Source: an uncultured Opitutales bacterium
GTDB lineage: Bacteria; Verrucomicrobiota; Verrucomicrobiia; Opitutales; Intestinicryptomonadaceae
Reading direction: 5' to 3'
Length of the DNA stretch: 64,000 nt
Assembly: GCA_944390805.1 (NCBI GenBank)
Contig: CALXQW010000013.1
Span: forward strand, 1 to 64,000
A program made the position numbers and the translations under genes. Below, one piece after another: positions 35,017-45,292 of this stretch. The notes beneath the pieces are model-generated. The model did not search any database. It was not told the origin of the DNA and saw only the letters and a list, made by a program, of their open reading frames with translations. Within the stretch, counting starts at the first letter, position 1. Each line of letters opens with the position of its first letter.

Positions 35017-36204
35017 ATGGCAGAAATGCAAGATTATTATGAACTTCTTGGGGTTGCAAAAGACGCAGATGCCCAAGAGATAAAGAAGGCGTACAGGAAA
35101 CTTGCCTTGAAGTATCATCCGGACCGCAATCCTGGGAACAAAGAGGCGGAGGAGAAATTTAAGCAAGTATCAGATGCCTATCAAGTTTTGAGCGATCCTG
35201 AAAAGAGGGCCGCATACGACAGGTACGGACATGCGGCATTCCAAGCAGGCGGAATGGGTTCGCCGGCGGGAGGAGCGCAATACGGGAATTTCCGCGATGC
35301 GGCCGATATATTCAACGAGTTCTTCGGTGGTTTCAGCGGAGGAAGATCTTCTGGCGGTGGATTTGGCGGATTTGACTTCTTTGGAGGCGGGTACGACGAT
35401 GAAGGCGGCAGCAGGGCATCTGCGCAACGCCGCGGGAGCGACATGCGCATAGAGCTACAGATAACGCTTGAAGAGGCGGCATCTGGCACGGAGAAGACCA
35501 TAAAGTACAACCGCATGGTGGCATGTCCAACATGCAATGGTTCAGGCGCAAAGGCGGGAACAGAGAAGAAAACCTGCCCGACGTGCAAAGGTGCGGGTTC
35601 TGTCACAAAGAGCAACGGATTCATGCGCTTCACGCAGACTTGTCCTAACTGCGGAGGAACAGGCAAGGTAATAGAGAGCCCCTGCCCCGACTGTAATGGA
35701 ACGGGCCGTATAAAACAAAGGAGCGAGGTAAAGATAAAAATACCCGCCGGAGTACATACGGGTTCGCGTCTGCGTAAGAGCGGAGCTGGCAATGCGGGTA
35801 TAGACGGAGGCCCATACGGAGATCTGTATGTGGTGATAGTGGTTGCCGAACATAATTTCTTCGAGCGAGACGGAGATGATCTTTACTGCCAGATGCCCAT
35901 AAAGTTTACGCTTGCGGCGCTCGGCGGAAATCTTGAGGTAAGAACTCTTACAGGAAAAGTTAACCTCAAGATACCAGCCGGAACGCAGACAGGCACTTTA
36001 TTTAGAATCAAGGGGCACGGAATGCCTGTGCTAAACTCCACGGCAAAAGGAGACCAGTTTGTAAAGGTGAATGTTGAGGTTCCGCGCAAACTGACTCCGG
36101 AGCAGACAAAAAAGCTAGAAGAATTTGCCATAGCATGCGGAGACGACAAGCATGAGCCCGAATCGACATCTTCGTCATTCTTCAAGAGGGTATTTAAGGA
36201 TTAA
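35017..36204 (+). CDS. dnaJ: Chaperone DnaJ
   Basis: A 395-residue type A Hsp40 that delivers substrates to DnaK and stimulates its ATPase. J domain at 1-70 with HPD in KYHPDRNPG, a Gly/Phe-rich linker (about 75-140), four zinc repeats all intact ([32 protein letters not shown]), and the C-terminal substrate domains. It is the last gene of the YugP-grpE-dnaJ run, with a GGAG ribosome site before the ATG. Confidence 0.98.
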   Translation: MAEMQDYYELLGVAKDADAQEIKKAYRKLALKYHPDRNPGNKEAEEKFKQVSDAYQVLSDPEKRAAYDRYGHAAFQAGGMGSPAGGAQYGNFRDAADIFNEFFGGFSGGRSSGGGFGGFDFFGGGYDDEGGSRASAQRRGSDMRIELQITLEEAASGTEKTIKYNRMVACPTCNGSGAKAGTEKKTCPTCKGAGSVTKSNGFMRFTQTCPNCGGTGKVIESPCPDCNGTGRIKQRSEVKIKIPAGVHTGSRLRKSGAGNAGIDGGPYGDLYVVIVVAEHNFFERDGDDLYCQMPIKFTLAALGGNLEVRTLTGKVNLKIPAGTQTGTLFRIKGHGMPVLNSTAKGDQFVKVNVEVPRKLTPEQTKKLEEFAIACGDDKHEPESTSSSFFKRVFKD

Positions 36205-36228
36205 AATTTCAAAAGCTGACAAATTCTA

Positions 36229-36262
36229 AAGCCGGTGCTTACCCAAGCTCCGGCTTTTTTAT
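36229..36262 (+). terminator. Intrinsic terminator after dnaJ
   Basis: AAGCCGG (36229-36235) and CCGGCTT (36250-36256) pair, extended inwards by GCTT/AAGC, and are followed by a T run to 36260. It ends the chaperone operon. Confidence 0.9.
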
Positions 36263-36357
36263 TTTCAATTAAAACGGCCGGCCTGGGTTGGCAAGCAGCA
36301 TGAATACGGAGGGAAATTTGATTGCGAAGATAGTTATTTTGCGCTTTAATAAAACTT

Positions 36358-37335
36358 ATGAAGGCTAAATTATTATTGTTGCTCTCAGTCTTGCTATGCC
36401 AGGCGGTTATACATGCTGCTCCTGCGTATATTTGTTCCTTTTCCGTCAAAGAAAAGACAGACAAAGATATGATAATTATGGCAAATACGGAGCTGGAAAA
36501 ACTATCGAAAGCTCAAAACTTCAAGGTATCTAAAAGTTCCCTAACTCAGGCGGGCAAGAGAGCTAAAAGTGGAAAACTATTTGCCGGCGAAAACGGAATT
36601 GCACTATTTCTGGGAAGCAAAGACGACAGAGAAATTTCAGAGCTAATGCTCTATATTCCAGAAAAGGGTTGTATAAACATAACTTCGTCTTCCGCCAAGC
36701 TTGGATTGCACTCCCAACAAAGTGTCTTGTTGCATGACGCAGGCTGCATGGAAATATTCCGAAACCCTGTATATATGCTCTACGAGATAGGAAACTCAGA
36801 TAAATTTCTAAACAGATTAAATAAACTCTCCGAAGATCAGAAAATTGAGAGTTTAAAAATCTCCGACGATAAAATCAGCTATTCGGACAAACACTTCACA
36901 TATGAAATATCGCTGCGAGACGGCCGCATTATATCAGCAAAAACATTCCCTAAGGCAACGGGAGAATTAACTTCAAAAATCAGCGTTATCTACGGGGAGG
37001 GAAAGCCGGCATTACCAGAAGAAATAAAGCTTGAATTATTCTCAGGAGGCAAATGCAGGTCGGAAATAGTCTATACTTTAGACGGATACAAGGAAGAACT
37101 CGCAGGCAACTGCGACATATTCGATTTATCCGACTTGGGAAAAAGTATGTTTATAGATATGCGCTTTAAGCCTATGAAATTTTACGAGTATTCCGGAGGA
37201 ATCCCATCGCGCGAGGAGGCAGAATCTATAAAAGGCCAGAATGCTCCACAAGTTGTAGGGCATTCGGGAAGCGGCATCAAAGCGCCTTGCCCCTATATGA
37301 CCAGAGTTAAAGAATTTTTTCAAAGCCGCAAATAA
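36358..37335 (+). CDS. Secreted hypothetical protein
   Basis: A 325-residue protein of no family I recognise. The N-terminus is a clean signal peptide (KAKLLLLLSVLLCQAVIHAAPA). The mature part is mixed alpha/beta with several Cys (CINIT, DAGCMEIF, GGKCRSE, GNCDIF), which could form disulfides in the periplasm. A central segment (FTYEISLRDGRIISAKTFPKATG and the following strands) resembles an outer-membrane lipoprotein carrier-like beta sheet, but only loosely. It stands alone between the dnaJ terminator and a convergent gene. Confidence 0.7.
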   Translation: MKAKLLLLLSVLLCQAVIHAAPAYICSFSVKEKTDKDMIIMANTELEKLSKAQNFKVSKSSLTQAGKRAKSGKLFAGENGIALFLGSKDDREISELMLYIPEKGCINITSSSAKLGLHSQQSVLLHDAGCMEIFRNPVYMLYEIGNSDKFLNRLNKLSEDQKIESLKISDDKISYSDKHFTYEISLRDGRIISAKTFPKATGELTSKISVIYGEGKPALPEEIKLELFSGGKCRSEIVYTLDGYKEELAGNCDIFDLSDLGKSMFIDMRFKPMKFYEYSGGIPSREEAESIKGQNAPQVVGHSGSGIKAPCPYMTRVKEFFQSRK

Positions 37336-37512
37336 GGAGGTTTGCCCAATTAGCAAGTGCCCATATAAACAGATTGCGCGCCTTCCATAGTAGGAAGAGA
37401 ATCCATATGTGTTATAAAGCAGGCATGGGAAGACTCTGTTTCCCCATATAAAAAGGCACAAATTAAAACAGCCACGCGCAATAAGAGCTTAAAGCCTGCA
37501 ATACTACAAAAC

Positions 37513-38679
37513 TTATGCCTCAGCGGATGATGGGCGCATAAGTTTTAAGAAATCCGATATTTCCCGCGGCTCAAATGGAGGCCTTTCAGATGAAAGGAAT
37601 ACGGCATAAGAGGAGGCATCCTCTGGAGAATAACCGCCGACAGCTTTAAATGGATAAGAAGAAACATAGTTGGGTATTATCTGTACGCCAGGTTTAAGCA
37701 GGAATATATCATCTCCGAATATCCGGGTAGAACCGTCTGCTCCAAAGCTCGCGCGCTCTTCCGAGCTTAATATATTTCCAAAATCTGAAAGTTTGGAGAG
37801 TCTTTCACGTATAGATTCTGCGTCTGATACGTCTTCATACCACAGCCTCAACATTGAAGGATGGACAAAAAACAGACACCCGCCATTGCGTTTTAGCCCG
37901 GCAGTATCCAACAGCTGGGAAAGAGGAAGAGTCCTTGCGCAAGGAACAGCCCCACGCCCTGATACAACCGACAAAGAATGGGGTTTACCGCTCTTTTTAA
38001 GAATATTAAGCACCTGGGCAATGCGTCTCTCATAAGAACATAGCCTCTCGGAAACCTCATGAGAATCATCGCCGTATTGCTCTAAAATAGAAGTTAAACC
38101 TGTAAGCCTTACAAATACAAATGAGTTTTTGTCGGAAAGGAGAATTCTATTGAGTAGATCGAGTTTAAAATCGTCTGGCGCGGAGGAAGTATCCATATAA
38201 TACGGGCGTCCGGCGGCATCGAGCAGATCTCTCAGATTGTGCGCTGGCATATTATCTCCTGAAATAGATGTATCGGCGCAATCGTTATAATCAAAGCGCC
38301 ATAGTTTTTCATAGGGAATATTTCCTATGCTAAAATCGGCAGAATATCCCTTGCTTTTTCTGATAAAGCCTAAAATTGCGTTCCGTGCAAAGGCGGTATT
38401 GCAGAGGCACTTAGGGTGTAGTCCTGCCCCGAATAGAAATTTTAGATACCTAAATTTGTAAAAAGGACCCTTCCCATCTGCCTGAATATATGGATAAAAT
38501 AAGCCTAATTCCGCAGGCCTTTTCCCGCTCAGAACACTCGCAAATAGAGCATTGTCGGACCCCAAGACAGATCTTACTCTGTTTCTGCAAGGTAAGATAT
38601 CTTTCGCAAAAGCGTCTCTTTCAGCAGTCTCCCAACCGAGACTGTCTATATAAATATAAACTCTAATTTTGTCGTCCAT
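37513..38679 (-). CDS. Alkaline phosphatase-superfamily protein
   Basis: A 388-residue protein with the layout of type I phosphodiesterase/nucleotide pyrophosphatase-like members of the superfamily. RVYIYIDSLGW supplies the first metal-binding Asp, and the SVLGSDNALFASVLSGKRPAELGLFYPY stretch (quoted in parts) is the usual nucleophile region followed by the substrate-limiting loop. GGYSPEDASSYAVFLSS near the end fits the late metal ligand zone, but the classic His ligands are not obvious, so activity is uncertain. No signal peptide is seen, so it is cytoplasmic. It converges with the secreted hypothetical gene. Confidence 0.6.
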   Translation of the reverse strand: MDDKIRVYIYIDSLGWETAERDAFAKDILPCRNRVRSVLGSDNALFASVLSGKRPAELGLFYPYIQADGKGPFYKFRYLKFLFGAGLHPKCLCNTAFARNAILGFIRKSKGYSADFSIGNIPYEKLWRFDYNDCADTSISGDNMPAHNLRDLLDAAGRPYYMDTSSAPDDFKLDLLNRILLSDKNSFVFVRLTGLTSILEQYGDDSHEVSERLCSYERRIAQVLNILKKSGKPHSLSVVSGRGAVPCARTLPLSQLLDTAGLKRNGGCLFFVHPSMLRLWYEDVSDAESIRERLSKLSDFGNILSSEERASFGADGSTRIFGDDIFLLKPGVQIIPNYVSSYPFKAVGGYSPEDASSYAVFLSSERPPFEPREISDFLKLMRPSSAEA

Positions 38680-39464
38680 AACGGCATAAAAATTTATCTG
38701 CCCCGCAAATATGCAGCAACCTTAAATAGGAGGATATTCCATCAAATACATGCTCAGCTTCAAGCGTATTTATCTTAACTTTAAATTTATGTTTAAGATT
38801 AAAAATACACATTTAAAGAAATGCACACATGCCAGAATATCTTTCCAGGTACGCAAGGAACAGCATGATTTGTATGCGCATGCACGCAAGCCGGTTTTAA
38901 TGCCTATCATGCAACATGGCATGAATACATAATTATCTGCCTGCGATAGATGCCATTGCGCGTTAAATTTTTAGAATATTTTAAATTAGTTTTTACGTAT
39001 TTTAACATTTTAAATTTGTCCGCATGGTATATGTGCTAAGAAGATTAATAAAGATACAACATACAAATCTCCGCTTAAGAACACGGATAAATATTTAGAC
39101 TTCTCCGCGGCAGAAATTAGAGGTTCCCCAAAATAGTAAGTTTAAATCTATATTTGAAAGGCTATCATAATAAGCATAAATAAATCTATATTGCCCAAAG
39201 GTTGAATATACAGATATATTTATTTAATACCCATATTTATAATAAAATTTTCCAAGCAGAAAAGTAATCTGAAAGTTTATCGTGCCCGTACTGCACAAAT
39301 AGCAAAAATTCTATTTAAGATAGGCAAGGCAAAACAATTAGATTTCAGCACCGCAAGACCGAACCGCGTATATATCTAGAGCAGCAGAAATACAACGCAT
39401 ATTAAAAAAGATATTAGGCTCTAGAAGAAAATTGTAACATTCAATTTATATAGCGAAGATAGAA
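38680..39464. other. AT-rich intergenic region, no gene seen
   Basis: About 785 bp between the start of the phosphatase-like gene and the nuo terminator. Open frames are short and without coding character. I see no tRNA, no long repeat and no strong hairpin. It must hold the promoter of the minus-strand gene at 38679. Confidence 0.5.
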
Positions 39465-39467
39465 ATA

Positions 39468-39505
39468 AAAAATGCGGAAGGCTCTTCCAACCTTCCGCAC
39501 TTTTT
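39468..39505 (-). terminator. Intrinsic terminator of the nuo operon
   Basis: TGCGGAAGG (39473-39481) pairs with CCTTCCGCA (39491-39499). Read on the minus strand, the stem is followed by six T. It lies about 30 bp after the nuoN stop codon. Confidence 0.9.
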
Positions 39506-39529
39506 AACTCAAGCCCTAAGGAACGCCAT

Positions 39530-40990
39530 TTAGAATACAGCGGGCAGGCTGCTGAATATGAATACGCCGAATAAAAGCGTAGCACCTGCAAGGGCAACAA
39601 CCGTAGAGGCGGAACCTCCAAGCCCGGCAAATACCATTTCTCCGCCCTTCTTCTCTGCGTGAGCCGTTCTTATCCACACAAAATAATAGTATATAGACGC
39701 CGCCGAACCTACTATCATAACTCCTACAAGCCAATATAATCCAGCAAACCACGCCATCAATATTACAAGCAGCTTTCCGAAGAACCCTGCCGTGGGAGGT
39801 ATGCCAGCCAAAGAGGCCAGGTTTATAGTTAGAGTTGAAGATGCCGCCGGACTTATCTTTGAAAGCCCGCAGTAATCGAGCATATTCTGATAAGAATCGT
39901 CCTCTTCTGCAAAAGAGTTCACCACAAAGAATATTCCGTACGTTGCAAACATATATGCAACAAGGTAGAACAGAAGAACCGTAAAGCATGCCGACTGCCT
40001 TTCCGGATCAAGCGCAAACGATGCCGCCGCCGTAGCCAAAACCAAGATATACCCCGCATTAGACACGCCCGACAACGCCATCAGCCTTTTTATATTAGAC
40101 TGTGTCAGCGCCGTAAAATTGCCTATAATTACCGTAGCTGCGGCAAATACAGACAACGCCAAAACAAACTTTTCCGAATATGTCCTCATGGACATAATCA
40201 TTATAAATATGACAACCGCTGCCGCAGCCTTACTTGCAACTGCCAAAAACGCCGAGACAGGAGTTGGCGAGCCCTGGTATACATCGGGCATCCAGAACTG
40301 AAATGGGAAAGCTCCCAATTTAAATAGAAGCCCCGCAAATACAAACACCAGCCCAAAGCAGAAGAGCTTAGAGTTGAGCCCGTCTGCGAAATTTGCGTAA
40401 TACATGAAGTCTTCTCCGCAGCTGAGCCCGGCCCCGTATATGAAGGCTAAGCCCATCAATATCATCGCCCCGCTGACTCCTCCAACTATCAGAAACTTCA
40501 CCGCAGCCTCAAGGCTCGGCGCCGAACGCCTGCTCCATGCCGACAAAATATACATGCATATTGTCATGCACTCCAGGCTTACAAACGTCACAAACAAATT
40601 TATCGATCGAGCAAACAGCATCATAGACGCCGTGCAAATCATCAGCACGCAGAAAAACTCCGCCCGCGCAAGAGCCTTGTCTTTCGAGAAATATCTGAAC
40701 GCCATAAGCGATGTAAATATTGCGCATGCCAAAGCAAACAGCTCAAAGCTGGGCAAGGGAAAGAGCATGTTGAAAAACGACGCCTCTTTCTCCCCTGAAA
40801 GTCCCGCCAACGGTAGAGCTAACATAGCGCATAATCCCAACACTGCAAGAGCATTGAGAAATTTCTCCGCCCTTGCGGGAAGAAGAACTTTAAGAACCAG
40901 CAAGACCGCCGCCGTGCAGACTAAAGCGGCCTCTGCGGAGACCGAGAGCCAGTCGGCCGCAGATGGTATTGATACAGAAACGTTTTCCAT
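39530..40990 (-). CDS. nuoN: NADH-quinone oxidoreductase subunit N
   Basis: Antiporter-like membrane subunit of complex I, 486 residues with about 14 transmembrane helices. Proton-channel marks include the Glu in FVSLECMTICMYILSAW and the Lys in ALFRYFSKDKALA/LLFKLGAFPFQFWMPDVYQGSPTPV. LASLAGIPPTAGFFGK is the conserved late motif. It is the last gene of the operon, 18 bp after nuoM. Confidence 0.96.
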   Translation of the reverse strand: MENVSVSIPSAADWLSVSAEAALVCTAAVLLVLKVLLPARAEKFLNALAVLGLCAMLALPLAGLSGEKEASFFNMLFPLPSFELFALACAIFTSLMAFRYFSKDKALARAEFFCVLMICTASMMLFARSINLFVTFVSLECMTICMYILSAWSRRSAPSLEAAVKFLIVGGVSGAMILMGLAFIYGAGLSCGEDFMYYANFADGLNSKLFCFGLVFVFAGLLFKLGAFPFQFWMPDVYQGSPTPVSAFLAVASKAAAAVVIFIMIMSMRTYSEKFVLALSVFAAATVIIGNFTALTQSNIKRLMALSGVSNAGYILVLATAAASFALDPERQSACFTVLLFYLVAYMFATYGIFFVVNSFAEEDDSYQNMLDYCGLSKISPAASSTLTINLASLAGIPPTAGFFGKLLVILMAWFAGLYWLVGVMIVGSAASIYYYFVWIRTAHAEKKGGEMVFAGLGGSASTVVALAGATLLFGVFIFSSLPAVF

Positions 40991-41008
40991 GTCTAAAATA
41001 TCCTTATC

Positions 41009-42511
41009 TTATTTGATATTGGTTGCGTAGGCACCTATGCTTCCGAGCACATCGTTTAATCCGGAAGTTATGCTGTCTGGGAATACGCCAACAAACACAA
41101 GAGCTGCTATCAGCAAAATTGCGGGTATACGCTCCTGCCAGGTTAAGTCTTCGTAGACCGGTTCAGCCTCTATAAGCCTCTTGTCGGGCTTGCCCATAAA
41201 TATCCATGCAACCGCCCTTAATCCGTATATGGCCGATATTATCAAACCAAGCGCTCCGACGGCGCAAACTACCGGGCTAAACTTCCAAATTGCAAGGAGA
41301 ACAGACAACTCGCCCCAGAAGTTTGCAAATCCGGGCAGGCCTATCGTGGCCAATATGGCCGCCACAAAGAAACACGCAAATACGGGCATCTTTGAATAGA
41401 CTCCGCCCATCCACAGCATATTCCACTGGTTCAATCTGTTAACAAGCGCGTTTGAGAGCATAAACAAAAGCGCAACTGAAAGTCCGTGGCCGAACATCAT
41501 CAACACCGCGCCGCCTGCGCCAAGAACGCTCATTGATGCTATTCCCAAAAAGCATATTCCCATATGGGACACGCTCGAATAGGAAACCATCATTTTCACG
41601 TCCCTCTGAGCCATGGTGATGAGGCCAATTACAACCACATTGCAAAGCGCAAGAGCCGCAAGCACTCCGGCCCAGTCTTTTGCCGCCGCAGGCAGCAGCG
41701 GCAGCGCCACCTGAAGAAGCATGTACAGACCAAATTTCTTAAGCACGCCCGCATGGAGCATCGCAAATGATGTAGGAGCCGCCGCGTACGTTCTTGGAGC
41801 CCATGAATGGAACGGAAACAAGCTTACAAGCGTGCCGAGCCCAAAAAGCAGGAAGGGGAATATAAAGTTCTGCAAAGCTGCCGACGGCGGCATAGCCGAG
41901 AACGACTGCATCATATCTATCAGGTTGAAAGACCCCGAATTTATAAAGAGCATTATCAAACCAACCAAAGCCGCCAAAGCGCCAAGCGTCAGATAAACTG
42001 CCATTTCCATGGCGGCCGTACGCCTGCCCTGCCCTCCCCAAACGCACATTGCAATAAATGTGGGGACCAGGGCGAACTCGTGAAACATGTACATCCAAAG
42101 TGTATTGACCGATGCGAACGCGCCCATAAGTCCGCCCGACATTATCAGCATCAAAGCCGCATACATTCTAAACGACTCTATATTCTTCTGTCCCAATGCC
42201 CAGAGTCCGGCGGCAAGGCCGACTATTCCAGCAAGAACAAACATTGGCAGAGAAATCCCGTTAAGCCCGAACAAGGGCATCAGATCCCCGGAATATATGG
42301 CCGACGTCAAAAAGGCAAACCCAGTATCCGGTGCGCGAAAGTCCGAAAATGCCTCCCACAGAAATAAAGAAGCAAGAGCCGGTATTATCAACCCCGCGAG
42401 AGTCGCCAAACGAGCGGCCTTATTCGACAGCGGGAAAACCGCCAATATACAGCCGCATGCAAGCGGCACGGCAACCGAGGCCGTAAGCAAATATTCGTAA
42501 AAGTACTGCAT
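41009..42511 (-). CDS. nuoM: NADH-quinone oxidoreductase subunit M
   Basis: Antiporter-like proton-pumping subunit of about 500 residues. The frame is open from a TTG at 42532 that would overlap nuoL, but the ATG at 42511 has GAGAGGG eight bases upstream and gives the typical MQYFYEYLLTASVAVP start. Family motifs: MYMFHEFALVPTFIAMCVWGG (channel Glu), FPFHSWAPRTYAAAPTSFAMLHAGVLKKFGLYML and ATIGLPGFANFWGE. Gene order and spacing match a standard nuo operon. Confidence 0.96.
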   Translation of the reverse strand: MQYFYEYLLTASVAVPLACGCILAVFPLSNKAARLATLAGLIIPALASLFLWEAFSDFRAPDTGFAFLTSAIYSGDLMPLFGLNGISLPMFVLAGIVGLAAGLWALGQKNIESFRMYAALMLIMSGGLMGAFASVNTLWMYMFHEFALVPTFIAMCVWGGQGRRTAAMEMAVYLTLGALAALVGLIMLFINSGSFNLIDMMQSFSAMPPSAALQNFIFPFLLFGLGTLVSLFPFHSWAPRTYAAAPTSFAMLHAGVLKKFGLYMLLQVALPLLPAAAKDWAGVLAALALCNVVVIGLITMAQRDVKMMVSYSSVSHMGICFLGIASMSVLGAGGAVLMMFGHGLSVALLFMLSNALVNRLNQWNMLWMGGVYSKMPVFACFFVAAILATIGLPGFANFWGELSVLLAIWKFSPVVCAVGALGLIISAIYGLRAVAWIFMGKPDKRLIEAEPVYEDLTWQERIPAILLIAALVFVGVFPDSITSGLNDVLGSIGAYATNIK

Positions 42512-42524
42512 TTCAGAAACCCTC

Positions 42525-44447
42525 TCAGGCAATTAAGATTATAAATATTATTACTATTCCAGCCATAATCCAGCGCGTGTATGAATACGCCCTTGCCGCG
42601 TGCAGGCGCTTTACGCCCTCTCCGAACCCCGCAGCTACGGCGGATATACCGCGTATGATTATCTGGTGAAGAACCAGCAAATCCAGCACGCTAAGCAGCG
42701 CTGCTATTCTCTGCTGAATCTTTTCTATATAGTAGTTGTAAACATCGTCAAACCAGCCGTGCGCCCTCAATGCGCCAAATATTGCGGGGAACTTCTTCTC
42801 CACCGGATCGGCACCTCTGTTTCTGCCATAGACTGCCCAAGAGAGCAAAAGAGCAACAATGGTCATGCATACGGTGCATATTTCAAATGTGTGCATTCCG
42901 CTTCCTGATGCCTCAAGAATTTTCAAGCTCTGAGCATATGCCGCGCTTACAAACTCCGTGGCGGCTGACGGGAAAAGACCGTTCATAAGGCCTCCGGCCC
43001 AACCAAGACCGTACGCAACTCCCCACGCTCCGCCAAGCGCAAACAATGCAAGAACTACAAGCGGCAATGTCATCCATGCCGAACTTTCCTTAGCTGCAGA
43101 CGCCTTGGCGCTCTGCGGAGATCCCAAGAATATATTGAAGAAAAATCTTCCCATATAAACGGGCGTAAGGAACGCCGCTGCGGCTATCAGAATGAGAGCC
43201 ACCAGGCTAAGGGTGTCGGCATTGGCTACATTGCGGGCAAAGGCGCAGTTTAATATGGCGTCTTTGCTGTAAAAGCCCGCAAAATATGGAACCGATATTA
43301 TCGATAGGGTAAAAATCAGCGCCGCAAATGCCGTTATAGGCATTTTCTTGAGCAATCCTCCAAGCTTGAACATATCTTGTTCGTGCGAGCACGCGTGTAT
43401 TACTGATCCGGCAACGAGGAATAATCCTGCCTTAAAGAAGGCATGCATGGTCAGGTGGAACATTGCCACACCAAAAAGGCCCATTCCAACGGCAGAGCCC
43501 ATCAGGCCAAGATGCGCCAACGTAGAGTATGCCAAAGTTTTTTTGATGTCTGTCTGCCCCAAAGCCCAGAGCCCTGCAAGAAACGCCAACAGACTGCAAA
43601 GCACAAGAGCAACACCCAAAACACCGGATGTAAGAAAACCTATCTGCCCAAGCCTGCACATCATAAATACGCCCGCCGCAACCATAGTAGCCGCATGTAT
43701 CAAGGCCGAAACCGGAGTTGGACCTGCCATAGCGTCGGTCAGCCACACCTGAAGAGGTATCTGCGCGCTCTTTCCCAAAAATCCGCACATTACAAGAAGC
43801 CCCATAGCTGTGCTCGCCCTTGATGGATCAGCTGCAAGCAAAGTTTTTATTTCCGCAAAATCAACCGTGCCAAGGCTGTGCCAGCACCATATTATGCCAA
43901 GCAGAAAGCCAAAGTCTCCAACCCTGTTGGTTATAAAAGCTTTTTTACTTGCGGCGCGGGCGTCGGCATTGGCCGAATAATGCGCTATTAGCATGTATGA
44001 GCTGAACCCTACAAACTCCCAGAAAACGAACATCTCTAGCAGATTGTTTGAGAATACTATTCCCGTCATGGAGAACATGAAGAAACTCAATCCGCCGAAG
44101 AACCTTGGCTTTGCGGTATCGTCGTCCATATAGCCTATGCTGAAGATATGGATTAGAAATCCGACAAAGCACACCACAAAGATCATGTCGGCCGAGAGCG
44201 AGTCGAACGACAACCCGAAATCGAAAACAAAATCTCCAAGTTTAAAAAGCGGCGCCGCTGCCGAAAAATAACCGGACCACGCCCCTTCGCCCAGCCCGAA
44301 GAACATATACAGCAGAGCCGCCAGGCATGCCGCCGCCGAGCCAACGGAAACTATCTGCGCCCCTACCGGCCTTTTGCGCATAAAAAGCAGTATAAGTGCC
44401 GCAGCAGCCAACGGGCAAAATAGCATAAAATTCATCAATCCGTACAT
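42525..44447 (-). CDS. nuoL: NADH-quinone oxidoreductase subunit L
   Basis: Distal antiporter-like subunit, 640 residues, with the long C-terminal lateral helix that runs along NuoM/NuoN expected in the last 100 residues. Signatures: FWEFVGFSSYMLIAHY, GKSAQIPLQVWLTDAMAGPTPVSALIHAATMVAAGV (given here in parts) and LAYSTLAHLGLMGSAVGMG. It follows nuoK by 3 bp. Confidence 0.97.
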   Translation of the reverse strand: MYGLMNFMLFCPLAAAALILLFMRKRPVGAQIVSVGSAAACLAALLYMFFGLGEGAWSGYFSAAAPLFKLGDFVFDFGLSFDSLSADMIFVVCFVGFLIHIFSIGYMDDDTAKPRFFGGLSFFMFSMTGIVFSNNLLEMFVFWEFVGFSSYMLIAHYSANADARAASKKAFITNRVGDFGFLLGIIWCWHSLGTVDFAEIKTLLAADPSRASTAMGLLVMCGFLGKSAQIPLQVWLTDAMAGPTPVSALIHAATMVAAGVFMMCRLGQIGFLTSGVLGVALVLCSLLAFLAGLWALGQTDIKKTLAYSTLAHLGLMGSAVGMGLFGVAMFHLTMHAFFKAGLFLVAGSVIHACSHEQDMFKLGGLLKKMPITAFAALIFTLSIISVPYFAGFYSKDAILNCAFARNVANADTLSLVALILIAAAAFLTPVYMGRFFFNIFLGSPQSAKASAAKESSAWMTLPLVVLALFALGGAWGVAYGLGWAGGLMNGLFPSAATEFVSAAYAQSLKILEASGSGMHTFEICTVCMTIVALLLSWAVYGRNRGADPVEKKFPAIFGALRAHGWFDDVYNYYIEKIQQRIAALLSVLDLLVLHQIIIRGISAVAAGFGEGVKRLHAARAYSYTRWIMAGIVIIFIILIA

Positions 44448-44450
44448 TGC

Positions 44451-44756
44451 CTAATCTCCCAGAGAGTTATAGCGGTCAAGCGCGACCGTACTTTTGAGTT
44501 TAAACAGCTGCACTACCAGCGCCAATCCTACAGCCACTTCGCATGCGGCAATCGCAAATACGAACAGCGCAAACGCCGCGCCGACAGAGTCCGCATAAGC
44601 CACCGAGAACATCACAAACGCCGCCAACGACGAGCACAACATAAGCTCTATGCACATAAACACCACCAAGACGTTTCTTTTGCATAGAGCGCCCGCAAGA
44701 CCCGCGGCAAAGACCGCCGCGCACGGAACGAGATATTGTATTAGGGTTTCCTGCAT
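44451..44756 (-). CDS. nuoK: NADH-quinone oxidoreductase subunit K
   Basis: A small membrane subunit of 101 residues with three helices. The two conserved Glu of the E-channel are seen in CIELMLCSSLAAFV and AIAACEVAVGLALVVQLF. The final stretch FKLKSTVALDRYNSLGD resembles the usual end. It sits between nuoJ (14 bp) and nuoL (3 bp). Confidence 0.96.
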   Translation of the reverse strand: MQETLIQYLVPCAAVFAAGLAGALCKRNVLVVFMCIELMLCSSLAAFVMFSVAYADSVGAAFALFVFAIAACEVAVGLALVVQLFKLKSTVALDRYNSLGD

Positions 44757-44770
44757 TTTAAAATCTCCTT

Positions 44771-45292
44771 TTATATCATGTCGCGTTTGTATTTGCGCGC
44801 GCGAGGCTTGTCTTGTGCAACAACAATTACGCCGACCATAGCAGCCAGCAGCAACGCCCCGGTAATCTGGAATGGAAGCAAAAATCTCGAGAACAGCTCC
44901 ACTCCGCAGCTTTTCGCCGACAGCGCCGCCGCTACTGATTCCTGCGCCGCCACAGAAGCTTTAAGCTCCGCGCATTCGGGAGCAAGCAACATGGCAAATA
45001 GCATCATGAGCGCCCACATTACTATGAGCTTTATCCGGCACCTTAGGCACGCGTTGGAATTGTCGTCTCCAACAAGCATCACCACAAACATAAAGAGCAC
45101 CATTATTGCTCCAGCATATATCATTATCATCAAAATCCCGGCAAATGCCGCGCCCGCATATATCATCAGGCAGCCGAGCCCCAGTGTGCAAAGCAACATG
45201 CACATCAGACTGTTGAAATAATTTTTAACCAATATTACGCCGAGCGCCCCGCATACGGCGCAGGCGGAGAACAGACAGAATAACACGCTCAT
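44771..45292 (-). CDS. nuoJ: NADH-quinone oxidoreductase subunit J
   Basis: Membrane subunit of about 173 residues. The start is the ATG at 45292, which shares its A with the TAA of nuoI (TAATG); an upstream in-frame ATG at 45340 lies inside nuoI and is rejected. The conserved IYAGAIMVLFMFVVMLVG helix, with its pi-bulge region, is present. Five helices are expected. Confidence 0.95.
   Translation of the reverse strand: MSVLFCLFSACAVCGALGVILVKNYFNSLMCMLLCTLGLGCLMIYAGAAFAGILMIMIYAGAIMVLFMFVVMLVGDDNSNACLRCRIKLIVMWALMMLFAMLLAPECAELKASVAAQESVAAALSAKSCGVELFSRFLLPFQITGALLLAAMVGVIVVAQDKPRARKYKRDMI

Noticed and set aside
38750-38932. 60-codon plus-strand frame in the gap before the nuo terminator
   Set aside because: Low-complexity Lys/Phe/His content, no ribosome site and no neighbours in an operon.
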